NCBI GenBank assembly: GCA_006384855.1
Contig: VCJN01002087.1
Span: forward strand, 124,001 to 188,000
DNA length: 64,000 nucleotides
Source: Tetraselmis striata
Lineage: Eukaryota > Chlorophyta > Chlorodendrophyceae > Chlorodendrales > Chlorodendraceae
Direction of reading: 5' to 3'
Part shown: one piece after another, positions 1 through 13,170 of the stretch
How positions within the stretch are numbered: position 1 is the stretch's first letter
Layout of the letters: every line of letters starts with the position of its first letter
Notes under the pieces: generated by a model
Seen by the model: the letters and a program-made list of their open reading frames with translations, nothing else
Databases searched by the model: none
Told to the model about the DNA's origin: nothing
Made by a program: the position numbers and the translations under genes

Positions 1-1379
1 CGCCTGCATCCGGGCGGCCTGCACGGCGCCCACCATGACGGTGCCCCGTCTGGCAGTCTGATGGCGGGAGGAGAGGGTATCGACAAGGGACGAGGGGACA
101 CGGGACACTGTGTGTCAGCGGGTTCCAGTCGAACAATCAAGCGGCCTACGTTATGCCCCCCCTTGGTGGCCCCCACAAGCGAGTCTCAGACTGCCGTACA
201 CCATAACCACGCTTTGGGGTCGCGCTGTATTATCATCGTCTTTGACCACCCCCGCGAAGAGAAAAGCTGTATCTATCTAGAATCATATATACATATATCA
301 GAATACACGACGAAAAACACAAGGATAGGCCGAGTCGTTGCTGCAAAATCATTCAATACTGTTTCGACCTGCAAACCCAATTAAATGTTATGGTAGTAGC
401 GATACAATTGGCCGCTCTACGGTTGCTGGCGCGGAAATAAGAACACTGCAACCAACAACCTGCACTGCCTGCTAGAGGTCGGGTGTAGACCAAGAACTGT
501 AGCGGGCGTTCTTACAGGTTGCTAGTAAAGCAAAATTTGAGGATTATACTAATATCTTTTATAGGTGCGCCGGCACCTGTATACAGAGTCCAAAGGGCAG
601 TTTTGTATAATAATAGATGTCGTGCTGGGTCACTACAGTTGAAAAGTTGTCCAATCTCGGGAATGCTGCATGCCAGCGATAATATGTATCCGCCCACGGG
701 GGTAACCATAGGGTCTGTCAACATCGCGCTGCTGCCGCGTTGCGTCATCACGAAGAAACCCTCCCGTGCCGATTTGAGGCGGGGTGCCCGTGCTCTGGGA
801 GAGAAATGCAGCTTCTGAGCTTGACTGAGCTTGAGAGGAGACGAGCGCAAGCGAACGCCATAAACATGATGAATTCCGGGGCGGGGGGGGGGGGGGGGGG
901 GCAACCTGCGGCGGTCCCCCTTCCGGAGGCAGCTGGTGCGGCAGACTGCCGAGACGCGCGAATGCTGCCGGCTCGGTCTGCCGTGCGGTGTGCAGCCTTC
1001 GCGCCCTGTGACGGCAAGTGGAAGCAGCAGGACGTCAGCAGCGCTGAGGGGGCTCATGTCCGGGGAGTTGTGGTGGTGGTGTGTGTGTGAGAGGGGGGGG
1101 GGGGGGGGGGGGGGGGTGCACACGCCAGGCTGCAGTGGCATCTGGGCATCGGGAGGCGCGGGTGGATCACCGAGCCTGCAACGAGGCGTCCATGCGGATG
1201 TGCGGCCACACGTCGTCCTCCACGCTGAGATGCGCAAAGGGATCTGCGGAGGAAAGGAAGGCGGGTGACCATGTGACTGCTGCGCAGGTTTGACTGCCGA
1301 TCCTTGCTGCAGCCGGCCAGCCCAGTCTAGCGCATGGCCGACACAGGGCAAGGGCAGGGCAAGGGCGGGGGCATTGTTG
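1..1379. other. Flank downstream of the DET1 gene, no gene resolved
   Basis: No exon here can be tied to a known family. Several frames are open, but they run through poly-G tracts (about 883-900 and 1,097-1,116) and look like GC-rich chance frames. The segment about 1,190-1,260 on the minus strand has an AG before it and reads DPFAHLSVEDDVWPHIR in one frame. It could be a further DET1 exon, since the C-terminal half of DET1 should lie in this direction, but I cannot align it. Confidence 0.3.
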
Positions 1380-3231
1380 GGCGCGCACCGAATTTCTGTG
1401 CCCGACGGGAAGTGGATGTGGAGGGCTCGCGCTCGTTCCACCGCTCCTGCGCCTCCTCCGCCAGGGACACCGCCAGCGCGTCGTCCTGTCCGAAGATTGC
1501 TATGTTAGCATCGAGGGACAGCCGCAGCTCTGCTTGTCTTTTTAAAAACATGAGCCCAAGTAAGAGGATAGACTTCTCAACAGTTGTAAAGCAATGTCAA
1601 TTATTTGACAGGCGGGAGGGGGGGGGACCTCATAGCAGTATTCGCCGATGGTGTTGACGTCCAGCAGGAGGCCCTCTTCCGTGACCTGGTACATGTGGAT
1701 GTTTTGCCGCAGGATCTGACCAGCCACACGCCGACGCTCAGCAAGCACCCGGCATTGGCGGCCACACAACGCCATCCCTCAACCACAACTCGCATCCCAA
1801 CGCCAAAGCCAGCCACCCGCATCTCCCGGATTCTCACCCGACAAGAGGCCGTGTAGTGGGGGCATGGGGGCAGGCCACCGCACCGCGAGAACAGCCAGGA
1901 TGCCGCTGTGCATCGACACGCCAGTGCACTGCTGCGTGAGGTGGATGTAGTCCTCCCTGAAGGTGCGCGAGTCGGTGCACTCCCCGGTGGCGATGCAGAC
2001 CTGGCGGCATGTGGAGAAGCAGCTCCCCGTCACCACTGCGCAGGCCGCCATGGGGACAAGTAACCCCTTTCGGAAGAGCAAGGGGGGCAGGTGGTGGGGA
2101 GACAGGGGACGGGGGGAAGCTGGAGGGGGAGGGGGACCCAGCCGCAAAGGGCGCCTCACCACGTGCAATGTGATGGAATCCAGGGGCGGCACCGGCGAGG
2201 CAGGCGGGTTGCGCGTGCCACCTGGCAGCACAGGTCATACAAAATCACACTGTGGCGGCAGGTATGCGGGTTTGCACGGACGCCAGGTCGTTGGAGGATT
2301 GGTGCAGGCATGGATCCATGGAGTGGAGATCAATGCGCGCGGGGGAGGGGGGGGGGGGGGGGCGCACTGGGCGCGGGCGTGGCGGACGCGACCAGCAGGT
2401 GCCGCTCATTGTTCACCGCCTGCCAGGAGAGACGCAGCCATGGGTGAGGTACATGCTGGGCACAAAGGCGATGCCGGTGGGCACTGCGGTGGCCTCTGGA
2501 GTATGAGGCTTGGACATCTAGATGACAGAAGGGAATGATGGAAAGCATCCCCCCCACCCCACCACACCCCCCAACACACCAAAATTCCCCAGCGGACTTC
2601 CGCTCTGGACAGCGCTCACCAGGCAGAAGTCCTTCATCAGGACCTCCGCACTGTCGCCCACCAGATTGCGCCGGCACACAGGCCGGAAGTACCTAACACC
2701 GCCACGGCAGGCAGCCCAGGCCATCAGCCGCGGTCCGGCCGCATATAGCGGCAGACATGCAGGGGTCCGATGAGAGGATGGGTGCGCCACCTGGAAAAAG
2801 CGCGGGCGTCCGAGGGCAGCGCCCCGCTGTCGCCCTCCCCTGCCTCGCAGCGGCTCAGCCCCGTGAAGCGGTGCACCACCAGCTCCTTGAAGTGCCGTGC
2901 AAAGCCGACCTGCAGGTAATGCCCCGCAGCGCGCTGCTCAGCGAGAGCACACGCTTCCATGCACCCGCCTGAGCGCCCTCCGCCTCCCCGCCACGCTCAG
3001 AAGGCTGGCGGTTCCCTCATGCTGACGGCGAGCCCCATGATCCACAGTCATTTGTCATCGCACACAGGCGCAGACGTCCCGAAGCGACCATCGCAATGAT
3101 GCCGGTGAGCGTGGGCTGCTCTGTTGATTCGTCAAGCTGTGTGGACTGGCGGGTGCTCACCAAATACTGCCCGCTCGGCGTGAACCGGCAGATGTGGAAG
3201 TCCACCCCGCTGACATCCGGCACCTGGTGCC
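1380..3231 (-). CDS. DET1: DET1 (de-etiolated 1) homologue, multi-exon, C-terminal part unresolved
   Basis: DET1 works with DDB1 and COP10/DDA1 in a CUL4-linked ubiquitin complex in the nucleus, and represses light responses in plants. Eight successive minus-strand exons match the family order: 3,231-3,160 (ICRFTPSGQYL), 2,909-2,791 (VGFARHFKELVVHRF), 2,692-2,620 (GDSAEVLMKDFCL), 2,419-2,368 (RHLLVASATP), 2,221-2,160 (LDSITLHV), 2,000-1,884 (TGECTDSRTF ... HSGILAVLA), 1,715-1,629 (NIHMYQVTEEGLLLDVNTIG, then EYCYE) and from 1,485 down (DDALAVSLAEEAQ). Joined at GT/AG sites they follow human and Arabidopsis DET1 without gaps in this stretch. Some donors lie directly beside poly-C on the sense strand. 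The N-terminal exon upstream of 3,231 and the C-terminal half past about 1,380 were not found. The family call is firm; the exon ends are estimates. Confidence 0.85.
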
Positions 3232-4410
3232 AGCCCAGCCAGACAGGCTGTCAGCGAGGCGGCAATCAGGCAGCAACTGCAGCTGCCGCCCAGCCACCCG
3301 CCACGCGCAATGCACACTTGGCCCCGCGGCGTGATCATATGTATCGCTGCCGCTGATATGAATGTGTCGATCACATGACAACGACGGCTGAAGATGGGTC
3401 CCATCGGGCCGGGCATGCACGCATCAGCGCTGACGATCGCTTCACTGGCTATAAAACAGTCCCAGGTGGAGGACATGCAGCCGCCGGAGTCACAAGTGGA
3501 GGCTGTACAGCCACACAGCATGAGCGTACCTGTACTTTTATTGCAAAACAAGTGTGTGTGTGTGGGGGGGGGGGGGGGGGGGGGGGGCGTGTTGCCACCA
3601 CAGTAATCGTGAGTGATGTGGGATGAGAGGTATGATGATGGCCGGGGGGGAAGGGTCTGGAGGGGTGGCCTTCTAGGGGGGGGGGGGGGGGGAGGGGGGG
3701 TCCCACCTCGTGCTTGGCCGGCGACAGACTAGCAGCCATTTGCCACGCGCCATGCACCTGCCCGATCGGACATTCAGCGACTCAACAGCGCTCCATTGGC
3801 GCCCCTAGAGCAGGAGCCCCGCCGACGAAATTATGGCAGGATAATTCATAGAAGCTCGAGCCTCCGGCCGGGATTCTGTGTGGTTGTGGTGATGGGGGGG
3901 GGGGGGGGGGGGGGGGGGGGCACCGCGGTGCACGGCCGGCCGGTGGAGGTCTCTCGAGCAACGAGTCGATGCAGCAGGTTGCGGCGCTTCCGGGCGGCAC
4001 GTAGTGGCTCCGCCATGGTGGGAGCCCTCGCCCCACGTCGACAAGCTGCCTGGGGCAACCTTGTGCCAAGGCTTTCCTTGTCTCGGTAGGATAGCCCGTT
4101 GCTGGCGCAGCATTGGCTATTGACGGTCTATTGGCGAGGTGACCGGCGGTGGTTTCAGTCGGCACGCCTTCACTGCTTATCGCGCTGGGCTTTTCCGCTA
4201 TGCTTGGATGACGACGTGGCAAATTGGTCGCCATATGGCGCCGTGTTGTTACGTGGCGCGACCTGCACCTCCTTATTTGTCCCTTATATTTTAGTTTTAT
4301 TTTTCCCCCTTATTCCCGGACAGGCGGACTGGCAAATTAACAGCGTAACCCAACCCTGCTGCCTGCAAGCCCGTCTCTGTAACGGCCGTTTAGTCCCGTT
4401 TAGGCCGTTT
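3232..4410. other. Spacer with poly-G runs, no gene seen
   Basis: Three long G runs (about 3,563-3,587, 3,676-3,692 and 3,894-3,920) and no frame with recognisable homology. The missing first exon(s) of DET1 should lie within the first few hundred bases. A T-rich stretch near 4,285-4,320 and a self-similar CCGTTTA-rich stretch near 4,380-4,415 border the LINE-family copy. Confidence 0.4.
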
Positions 4411-5745
4411 AACGTCCCGCCTGCTCCTACTGAGGTGTGATGGGGGAGGGGAGCTAACTGGAATAGCTGCATGGTGCTCAGTATTTATATACCACTGAGC
4501 CGGCTAGCTTGGTGGGGTGGGGGCTACAATGCCCTCCGTCTCTAATGTTTTTGGCAGATTATACTTCGGTTAACGTTAATGGCATGATGACTTCTTCTGG
4601 TACGAAGTACCAAGCCCGCGGGTCGGGCGATGTTACTACATTACTATATTACTATAGTATATATTACTTGCGGGGGAAAAGTGCGGGTAAATTCGAAAAC
4701 AATAAGCAATTTTCCGGGCGTATCGGCTAAAAACGTCCGTAGTTCTTGGGTTGGGGCGCTGATATAGTCGCGGGCGTGCGTCCGGCTTGGGGTTGGGCGC
4801 CTTGCCGGCGGAGAATATAAGCAGACGGCCACCTGCGGCTGCAACGGGGTCGTCCGGCGCGGGGGGCGACGGAGGCGGTGGGTATCGGCCGCAAGCTGGG
4901 CCAGGCGGGAGGCTTGGGCTGGTGCATTGTTTGTGTAGGTATGCTCGAGGAGGGCGGCGGTCTCCGAGGCCTCTCCTGTTGCGGCCGGTGGAGCCGGCTC
5001 AGGGCGCGGGGCTGGATCGACGCTAGTCGCCGGTTGATCGACTTCCTGTGGCGCGGGTCGTCGTCGTTCATCTCCATGTCGTGAGGGGCTGCCGCGGCCG
5101 GGGGGTGGGCCGCTTGTAGCTGGCTAGTTGGTGGTGGCGGGAGCTCCCGGGGGAGCAGGCCGTGGTGCCTCGCCGTCTTGTCGGTTGTAGTCGGCGCCGG
5201 TCGGTGAATAGTCGCCATCCTCTCCCGCCCATGTAGGTGCATGGTACTGGTTGCGACGAGTTTCGCGTATGATCCCGTGTTAGTGGTGAGTATAGCTATG
5301 CCCACTCTTTCGGAGCGGCGGCAGCCGGCATAGGGGCGCGTCGGGTCACCGCCTTGACGTCGTGAGTTGATGTGTGTACCCCGAGCTTGGGCCCGAGAGT
5401 ACGGGTCGGGTTCAGAAACATACGGTTGCGGCATAGGTCGACCCATGTCGCACGGTTGTGGGCCAATAGATCGCTGAATAGCAAAGCGACTTGTGTGGCA
5501 CCGCCCGTCGGCACCAGGGGGGGGGGGGGTCGATTGGGGGCTGGCGGGACTGGTGGTTCAAAACGCGGAGGAGGCGGTGGACAGCAAGTGGCAGTCAAGT
5601 GCATTTTTTTGTTTCGCGACAATGGTTTATCGGATCTTGGAGGTTGGGCTCTGCCGTTGCGCGGCGCATCGATAGTGGCGCCGACCGCGGCCCCCTGTTG
5701 CTCCTCGGGTTGTTGATGTCCATGGGGGCTGTAGTGATGGTTTCC
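4411..5745 (-). mobile_element. ORF1-only LINE-family copy (copy C), abutting the copia fossil
   Basis: This minus-strand copy is closely related to the plus-strand copy at 31,218-33,201. Both encode a Pro/Arg/Gln-rich protein ending in PKNYGRF, share a 5' stretch with ATGGACATCAACA, and share a 3' untranslated segment containing GCCGGCTCAG and GAGCACCATGCAGCT. The coding part runs from about 5,700 to 4,727, with a frame change near 5,300-5,450, so it is probably degraded. Similarity stops near 4,411, before the (TTGAAA)n tail seen in other copies, so the 3' end is cut. The high end joins the copia coding sequence near 5,745. No target duplication could be tested because the 3' end is missing. 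Confidence 0.65.
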
Positions 5746-8590
5746 TCCGTATCCCCCACTGAATCTAAGTCATCTGGGGATGCATCCGAGAGCACTGGCA
5801 CATCGGATCCCCCATCGGAGTCCTCTTCAGATTCCAGACGCACCGCCGCAAATGGTGCGGACCCCCCCAATCCAGGTGTGTGCTCGTCAAAGCGCACATG
5901 TACCGTGTTGATGATGCTGCCAGTGGTGGGATTGTACACCTTGTATACCCAATTGAGTCCTCAGCATAGCCGACCATTACCCCTTTGAATGCCTTTTGCT
6001 GCGCTGATCATCCGGAATTTTCACAAATGCCGCGCATCCAAATACTCTGGCAGCGCTAACATCGGCTGCATGTACCGCCTCTAGTTGACATGGGATGCCG
6101 CCTTCAGGTCCAGCCGCTCGGGAGTAGGTGCGCTCATGCACCCAATTGGCGGCGGAGAATGCAAGAGTCCACATCCAAGTGGGCACATTCATTGCGTGCA
6201 TCATGGTACATGCTGCCTCTCTGCGAGTCCTGAAAGGCCGCTCCGCCTTCCCCAACATGTTATGTTGATGCGGTGATGTCCATTGTACCCCAAACCCCAT
6301 GGCGGTGACCATGTCATGCAGGCTTTCAGCGCAGAAAGTGGGATCTTGATCAAATTTCAGCATCGAGGCAAACGGTAAGTGCCCATGCTGGCGCTGATGA
6401 GTGAACTTAATTTCGCGTAAGGTCACTGCCAGCTGCTTGCCCACATCCGCTGCAGTCTTGTTTTTCATGTATCTGAGCCGCCGTTTGTTGGTGTAGTGGT
6501 CAGTGACAAGAAGAGCGTACCGCAGGCCATGATGTGAAGCCACTCGCACTGGACCCCAAAGATCGACTGAGAAATTCTGGAGTGGGCCATCAGGTGGTTT
6601 AGCTGGTGGTCTAGAACAGATCTGTTCTGTTCTGTTCTGAGGTGCCGCACATGCCTTATTGAGTAGGCAGTCATGACAGAGTTGACTGCGGATGCGAGAC
6701 GGAAAATTAGGCACGCCAGCGACCCCATGGCCATGTTGCATCTGAACACCGCCCATGTGTAAGTGACCGAGTCTCTTGTGCCACAGTGTCGCCTCTGCAT
6801 TGGCTTCGGACATCATCGTCATAGGGTCAACATTACTTACATTGCTACCAGTATCAGGTGCATTGGCATCACTAGCATCAGCACTAGTGCCGGAATCGGC
6901 AGCTGTTGTCACGGCTGTAGCCGCAGCTGCTGCCCCACTCGCTGCTTCTTCATGGTCGAGAAAGCGCTCCTCTGTGCCAGGTAGGATTTAGAGGCCATTG
7001 TCCACTTTCAGACCTACCATTCCTGCATCCATAACCACCAGACCATAATCCTTAGATACAGGGTATATGAAGTCACAGCCACGGTGGCGTTGCATCCATG
7101 ACTGCCTGAGTAATCTGCCACAGCCACTCTTGGACAAAAGAGCAGGAGTGTAGAGTGTGGTGATATCCAAAAATGCATACCCTCTTGTGGTAATTATTTA
7201 AGGGGGAATGCCACTTCAACAACACCAATGCCCTCGATAGGCACATCAACTCCTCCGACCAACAGTGTCGGAACGGTTGAGCTTCCGTAGGGATTTGAAC
7301 TCAGATCGGTATGCATTGCAACTAATATTGCAACCCCCATCCACAATGACCCAACGACCCTGTCGTGGTGACGACGCTAAACAAACCGATGCCATTGAGC
7401 GGTCGGTTCAGGTGCCGCAGATTTAGTACTAGCGGTGGAAGGCTGATCGTTGCCCCCCACTAGATGCGCTAGAGGTTCTTACCTCGTCGAGGTTTGATCC
7501 CTCAATCGGATCGTCCTCCTCGTCAGTTGTAGGCGCGGTGGAACCCTCGGCCAGGGCGGTGAGATGAGCCGTTGCGCCACTGGTGGGAAGCTTCGACTTG
7601 ATGTTAAGGATACTCTTCCTCTCCTTGCTCCATGCCAACTGTTCTCCATATGACGCCTTGCAGTCGGGACCTCGGTGGTTCTTAGAACCACACCAGGAAC
7701 TTCTACCGGCGAAGGGGCTAACACTCTTCCGAAACTTGATAGCCAAAAATGCTTGTGGTTGGGTTGGCTCCATGGTCGGACGCGAGGCAGATCACTGTCG
7801 ACCCGTATGATCAAAGCCGGAATTGTCTATCTGAACTAGCATCTCTTCGAGTACGCGAGACTCGAGTAGTGTCCGAACGCCATCAGCCCCGGTGAGCACT
7901 GCGCGTTTGCACATGCCTGATACTGGGTGGTCACTCGGTAGGCACCCAAGCAGTATAATCCCGAGAAAATGATCGGAAATACCGTGTTGGCCGGGTGGCA
8001 TCAGACCGGCAACCGACTCGTTGAGCTTGTGCCACAGTTGGCGTTTGCCTTGGATGAAGTCCCCGACGCTTTGACCTGCGGTCGGATCATACTTGTCGGT
8101 AAGTCGATTGCCACTGTCGATGTTGCGAGCCACCGAGTACCTGTCCAACTTTTCGTGCAGTGCTTGCCATGCCAGCGCTCCTCGGTTTAGGCGCATTCAC
8201 ATCGACTAGTGCACGTGCATCCATGCCCTGCGTAGACGAGCTCATGCTCAACATGAGTAGGTTAAAGAGCTCATCCTGCAGCACACCATCGACTTCGTGA
8301 TGTCCGGACGAGAGAGTAGCCTGGTAAAGCAACTCTGGTGCTTTGATACCGAACCAAGAGATAGCGAGGGATGTCCAAGACGACATCGGCATGGCCGTGG
8401 TCAGCTTGGGAAACTCCAGGATCTCGCGAGAGAGGGCTGAAGCCCGGCGCGCCGACTCCACCTGAGCGGGTGTTAAAGTCTGACGCCCGCTACCGCCAGT
8501 GGTCGGAGCAACTCGGTGAGTTGCTGCAGGTGTGTCCAATTTGGACTCGAGCGGACCGCACTTGTCGTCGACACATGTGCGATGCCATTG
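5746..8590 (-). mobile_element. Ty1/copia retrotransposon fossil, gag-protease-integrase arm
   Basis: Minus-strand Ty1/copia fossil. Parts in order: gag (about 8,590-7,430), with a CCHC-like knuckle region near 7,700; protease (about 7,380-7,170); GAG-pre-integrase motif LWHKRLGHLHMGG near 6,790; and integrase core to about 5,977, with the copia-type FGCAAFVKIP stretch. Gag continues at 15,124 on the far side of the gypsy element that split it. Reverse transcriptase and RNase H are not present; a LINE-family copy abuts the low end. It is clearly broken, with several breaks, and is older than the gypsy element inside it. Confidence 0.85.
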
Positions 8591-8991
8591 TGTGAGGTAC
8601 AGTAATGCCCTAATGCAATTAGAGGCAAGAAGGCAAAGGTTGTGAGGAAACATTATCGAATGTTACAGAATCATCGGCTGGTTCAGCTATTTATCGGCAG
8701 TTAGCAGCACAGAGGCAGAGCAGCGGCAGAGCAGTTCAGCGGTCAGTCTTGGGCATTGCGAAAATATAGCATAGGGGAATGTAAGTAGCAGCATCGAGGA
8801 ATGTTAGTAGCAGCATTGGGGACTGTTAGTAGCAGCATCGGTGATTGGGATTGATAATGATAAATGGTATGCGTACATGTTATAGTACGAGTTACAGAAG
8901 TACGGTAGGTAGTGATATGATGTAGGAAATGATAATAATATGAGATAAGTGGTTATGTGGGTATAGTGCAGGGTTAGGTGTAGTCCTAACA
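8591..8991 (-). repeat. 3' LTR of G2
   Basis: 401 bp, matching 14,713-15,123 over its whole length with roughly 19 substitutions and two short length differences. On the element strand it starts TGTTAGG and ends CTCACA. It contains several short GTAGCAGCAT-type repeats. Confidence 0.95.
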
Positions 8992-8999
8992 TTCCTTCC

Positions 9000-11900
9000 C
9001 CTCACGGAAAAAAAAATAGCTACGGTATTTTCAAGGGGAAGCGGGCCGGATATTTGGAATAAGTCACGCAGGGGCTGAGATTTGTCTACATATAGGTGTA
9101 GCATATCAACACGACGAAGATTTTGATATGGTTCCCATGAGTCATGGGATCCGTCAAAGCCTTGCCAACGGACTAGGAACAGAAGCGCAGGGCCGCGGGA
9201 GTAGTCAAGGTTATCGTTGTTATATTCGATACGGTGATTGAGGATCTGATCTATGATAAATTCATCTGCCGGCAGAGCAGTTCGACAAGGGACTGTGTCG
9301 GGTGGAACATCAGGGGAGTGACAGCGACGAAGGCGGGAAATGTGAAACACAGGGTGGCATTCCATTGTGGGGGTAAACATATGTGGTAAACTTGAGGTGA
9401 AAATTTACGAACAATGGGGTAAGGGCCAATAAAACGTTGACGGATTTTTTTGGCTGGTTGATTTCGTAATAGGAGGTGTTCAGTGGATAACCATACCTTA
9501 TCACCCTCAAAAAATTCATCTGGACGGTCGGGTACGGTTGTTTGCATAAGCTTTTTGGTATTCGTCGGCTAATTTTAGCTGTTCGGTTATAATAAGGGCA
9601 TGAGTATCATGTATAGTATGTAAGAGGTCAAGGTGTGGGTGGTTAGTATTTGGGGTTTGGTGCAAGAGACTGGCAGGGGTTAACGGATTTAGTCCATACA
9701 CGGCTTCAAAGGGAGTGTGATTTGTGGCGGAGTGGGTGGAGCTATTATATGAGAATTCAGCAAGAGATAGGGCATTTAACCAGTCATCGTGATTTTAATG
9801 TACAAAAGCGCGAAGTATTCGTTCAACAGTGCGGTGGGTACGTTCAGTTTGGCCATCAGTTTCAGGGTGGTATGAAGATGATATGTTTAACTTGGTTTTG
9901 AGAGAGCGGAATAAGGATTGCCACAATGCGGAGGTAAAACGGGGATCACGGTCGGAAATGATAGTGCGGCACATGCCGTGATGACGGTAAATGTTATTTA
10001 GAAATAGTTTGGCCAATTGGGGAGCGTCAATAGACATGTTGCAGGGAATAAAGTGGGCTTGCTTAGAAAAGGTGCAGACAAAGGTTGCAATAGCATCATA
10101 GCCGTCTTGCAAAGGAAGGCATGTTATAAAACCCATTGAAATAATCTCCCACGGTCGAGAGGCTTTTGGTAATGGGGATAATATACCGGGTGGTTTTTGG
10201 GTAGAAGCTTTAATGCGTTGACAGGTGGAGCAATGTTTGCAGTATTGTTTTATATCTTTGTTCATGCGTGGCCACCAGAACGTTTTTGAAATATTGAGTA
10301 AAGTGCGTCGGGCGTCCGGGTGTCCAGCAGTATCATGATATTCGTGTATTATAGAGTGCATGATTTGTTTATCGGCAGCAGGTATGCAGATTTTATCAGC
10401 CATCCAATAAAGATTATCAGTAGAGTCAAAGTTGACACCGACAGGTATGCGGGGGCCTGAATAATTAGTATCAATGCTATAGCCGTGGCGAATGCGGTTA
10501 AGCAATGAGGGGTCAACTTGCAGGTGACACATAGACGAGAGAAAATCATGCATATCCTCTAGTTCGGAATCAAGTAATCTTTTCTCAGCGGCGAGGACAT
10601 CATGTTTAAGATCAGGTCGGCGGGATAGGGCGTCGGCTTCATTTTGACTACCTTTGCGGTAAAGTATTGACAAAATAGGTTTTTGGGTGCGTGTTGAGAT
10701 GGCAAGATAGGGTGAAATGTCAGAGAGCCAGAGGGCGTGGCGGCGGCCGAGGGCATCTTGAGTTGGTAAATGACGTAAAGTGGCATGATCAGTGATTACT
10801 GTAATGCTAGCAGCACCTTCGATATAGCAGCGCCATTCTATAAGCGCGCAGACAACACCCAATAGTTCTTGGTCATATGTAGGATAATTTGTGTGAGCAG
10901 GTTGTAGTATTTTGGCAAAGTAAGCGCACGGGCGTAACTTGTTGGAATCGTCTGTTTGTAAAAGAACCGCGCGTAAAGCGTGTTTACTGGCATCCGTGGA
11001 TATGACGAATTCCGCGTCAGGACCGGTTTTAGGACTCATTAGTACATTTAGGGTCAGAACTGAGCGCGTGTTTCAGTGCATTAAACGCAGTGTGTTGGCG
11101 TACACCCGACTCGAAAGTTTTCTTTTTGCGAGTAATGTCGTAAAGGGGTGCAGCTAAGTGAGCGAGAGTATTTGTGTATGTGTCGGCGGTAAAAATTGCA
11201 AAAGCCTAGGAACTGCTGTACCTGCTGAACAGACCGCGGTGGGGACCAGTTCTTAACGGCGGAGACTTTATAATCAGAGAGGCATAGGCCAGCTTTGCTG
11301 ACCATGTGTCCTAAGTACTCGAGCTCGTGTTTACCGAAAAAGCACTTAGGTAACCGTAGTCGGATATCATTCTGTGCCAGTAAGCCGAGTGTGATGTCAA
11401 GATGGTGGAGGTGTTCGTCGAGAGAGTTACTGAAAATCAAAACGTCGTCAAGGTAAACGAGGATAAAGGTGTTCTTGTGAGGCTGTAGAACATGGTTCAT
11501 CCAGCGTTGGAAGGCAGAGGGGGCGTTTGTGAGGCCAAGGGCATTACTAGAAACTCGAAGTGGCCGAACTGGCATTTAAACGAAGTTTTTTGTACGTCAA
11601 AATCTTTGATGCGAAGTTGGTGGTATCCGAGAGCAAGGTCGAGAGCGGAGTAAACTGCAACACCAGACAACATATCGAGTAGCATGTCCGCTTTGGGTAT
11701 ATGAAACTCGATTCGTTTGTATTTGTTAAGCTGGCGGTAGTCGATGCACATGCGGAGGCCGCCGTTTGCCTTTCGAGCGAACATGACGGGGGCGGCAAAG
11801 GGGGAGAAAGATTCACGGATAAAACCCTTCTCTAAGAAGCTGTTAAGTTGTTTTTTCTATTCCTCTAATTCAGCGGGTGCTGGAAGTCGGTAGATTTTTC

Positions 11901-12612
11901 CGGCCGGAACAGAGGCATTTTCGGTTAGTGGTATTTCAAGGTCGAGGCCATGGCGTGATCGCGGTAGGGAGTCAAGAGGTTGGCAAATAGAGCGGTGCTT
12001 AAGCAGTATAGACTGTACGTGTTTAGTGTATTCTGTGCTTTGGTCAGTAGTTACTGCCGCGATGTCGGAGTCAATTTGGTCCGCGGTAATTGTTTCAGTA
12101 GCGTCATGTTCAGCGTGATATTTAGGATTGCGCAGAAAAATACAGTATTCGGATCTTGTCGCTTTATCTCACGAGCCATAGCATTAGCGTGAACGATATC
12201 GACGTTAGATTCGCGCGCGGGACTGAGTAGGGCAGATTATTTCACTGCCATCGGGAAGAGTTAATTTACCGGTTGGCCAATCAATATCGGGGTTGTGCGA
12301 TTTTAGGAAGGACATGCCCAGTACACAGTTGAACGAGTTCTGTAGTGTAGTAACGATAAATTCAACTGTAGCCGTATAACCGTTTATGTTCAACTTGAGG
12401 GTGCGTGATTTAGCCGCGAGAGAGAGGCGGCCATCAGCCATGACTATCCGTATTTTATTATTTAGAGGTTGAGTGGGTAGTTTGTTTAGGCGGACATACT
12501 GTTCATCAATAAAGGAAAGGGTAGCGCCGTTATCGAGCATCATAGTAGCGGGCGGTAAAGCAAGGCGTTCAGCTAGGGTCGGTTTGAGTAATAGCAGATC
12601 GTTGTCGTTCAT
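9000..12612 (-). pseudogene. G2 protease, reverse transcriptase, RNase H, integrase and chromodomain-like tail (fossil)
   Basis: Fossil pol region of G2. Protease with a DNGA-type active-site stretch lies near 12,530. Reverse transcriptase with the VYLDDVLIF motif lies near 11,450, and RNase H with a TDASKHAL stretch near 10,990. Integrase with a zinc-binding H-x-H / CKHCSTC region and the DRDPRF and HPETDGQTERTH motifs spans about 10,300-9,820. The end reads RWQGFDGSHDSWEPYQNL, a chromodomain-like motif. It is broken into several frames. Confidence 0.9.
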
Positions 12613-12883
12613 AGACGTTATAAAGGCTTATTTCTGTTTCAAAGCGGGGTTGGTGCGATTTGACTCGGGCACGCGGGATGTATGTCTTACCTTGAGATTC
12701 GTAGCTGAGGGCTTTATAGTCCTCAATGACCATGACGGAATTAATGGCGGCAGCCTCACGTTCCTCGACAGTGCTATCTGCGAGGTATACGTCAACTATC
12801 CACTGTGTGGGTGGCATCGGCAAGTCCTCAGTGGCAGATGCGGCAGTGTGGAACAGGTAGGTACCCGCGGGATAGGAATGGAG

Positions 12884-13170
12884 TCATTTGTACTTTTTCA
12901 GTATAGGGGTCCAAGATTTCCCTAAGTCAGAAGACCAGCGTGGCAAAATGATTATAGCACGGGTGTCATAAGGTGATTCCTGGCGTTGAGACTCAAACTG
13001 TTCGAGAATTGGCAACACTACTGATTCGTCGTACGGTGGATTTATTAGTACAGTATGACCAATAGCTGAGGTGGAGGTAAAGGGTTTATCCTTAGAGCAG
13101 TACTCAAGGCAAACAGCGTCAAACGCAGAAGCACAAGCGTCCAGAGTTATGGGACCATATTCAGAGTTTA
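12884..13170 (-). other. Dam-like N6-adenine methyltransferase domain of G2
   Basis: A segment between gag and protease reads YGPITLDACASAFD, then C-x5-C, then INPPYDES about 30 residues on, and ends with a hydrophobic strand before PRWSS. This is the layout of phage-type Dam methyltransferases (fg-x-LDxCA ... C-x2-Y ... NPPY). The same block occurs at the same position in the other two gypsy elements of the window. Family membership is from memory and enzymatic activity is not implied. Confidence 0.65.

Noticed and set aside
512-1441. Long minus-strand frame (309 codons) as a host gene
   Set aside because: It is rich in Pro, His and Arg, passes through poly-G/C runs, and overlaps the DET1 exon at 1,485-1,380 in another frame. 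It looks like a GC-driven chance frame.
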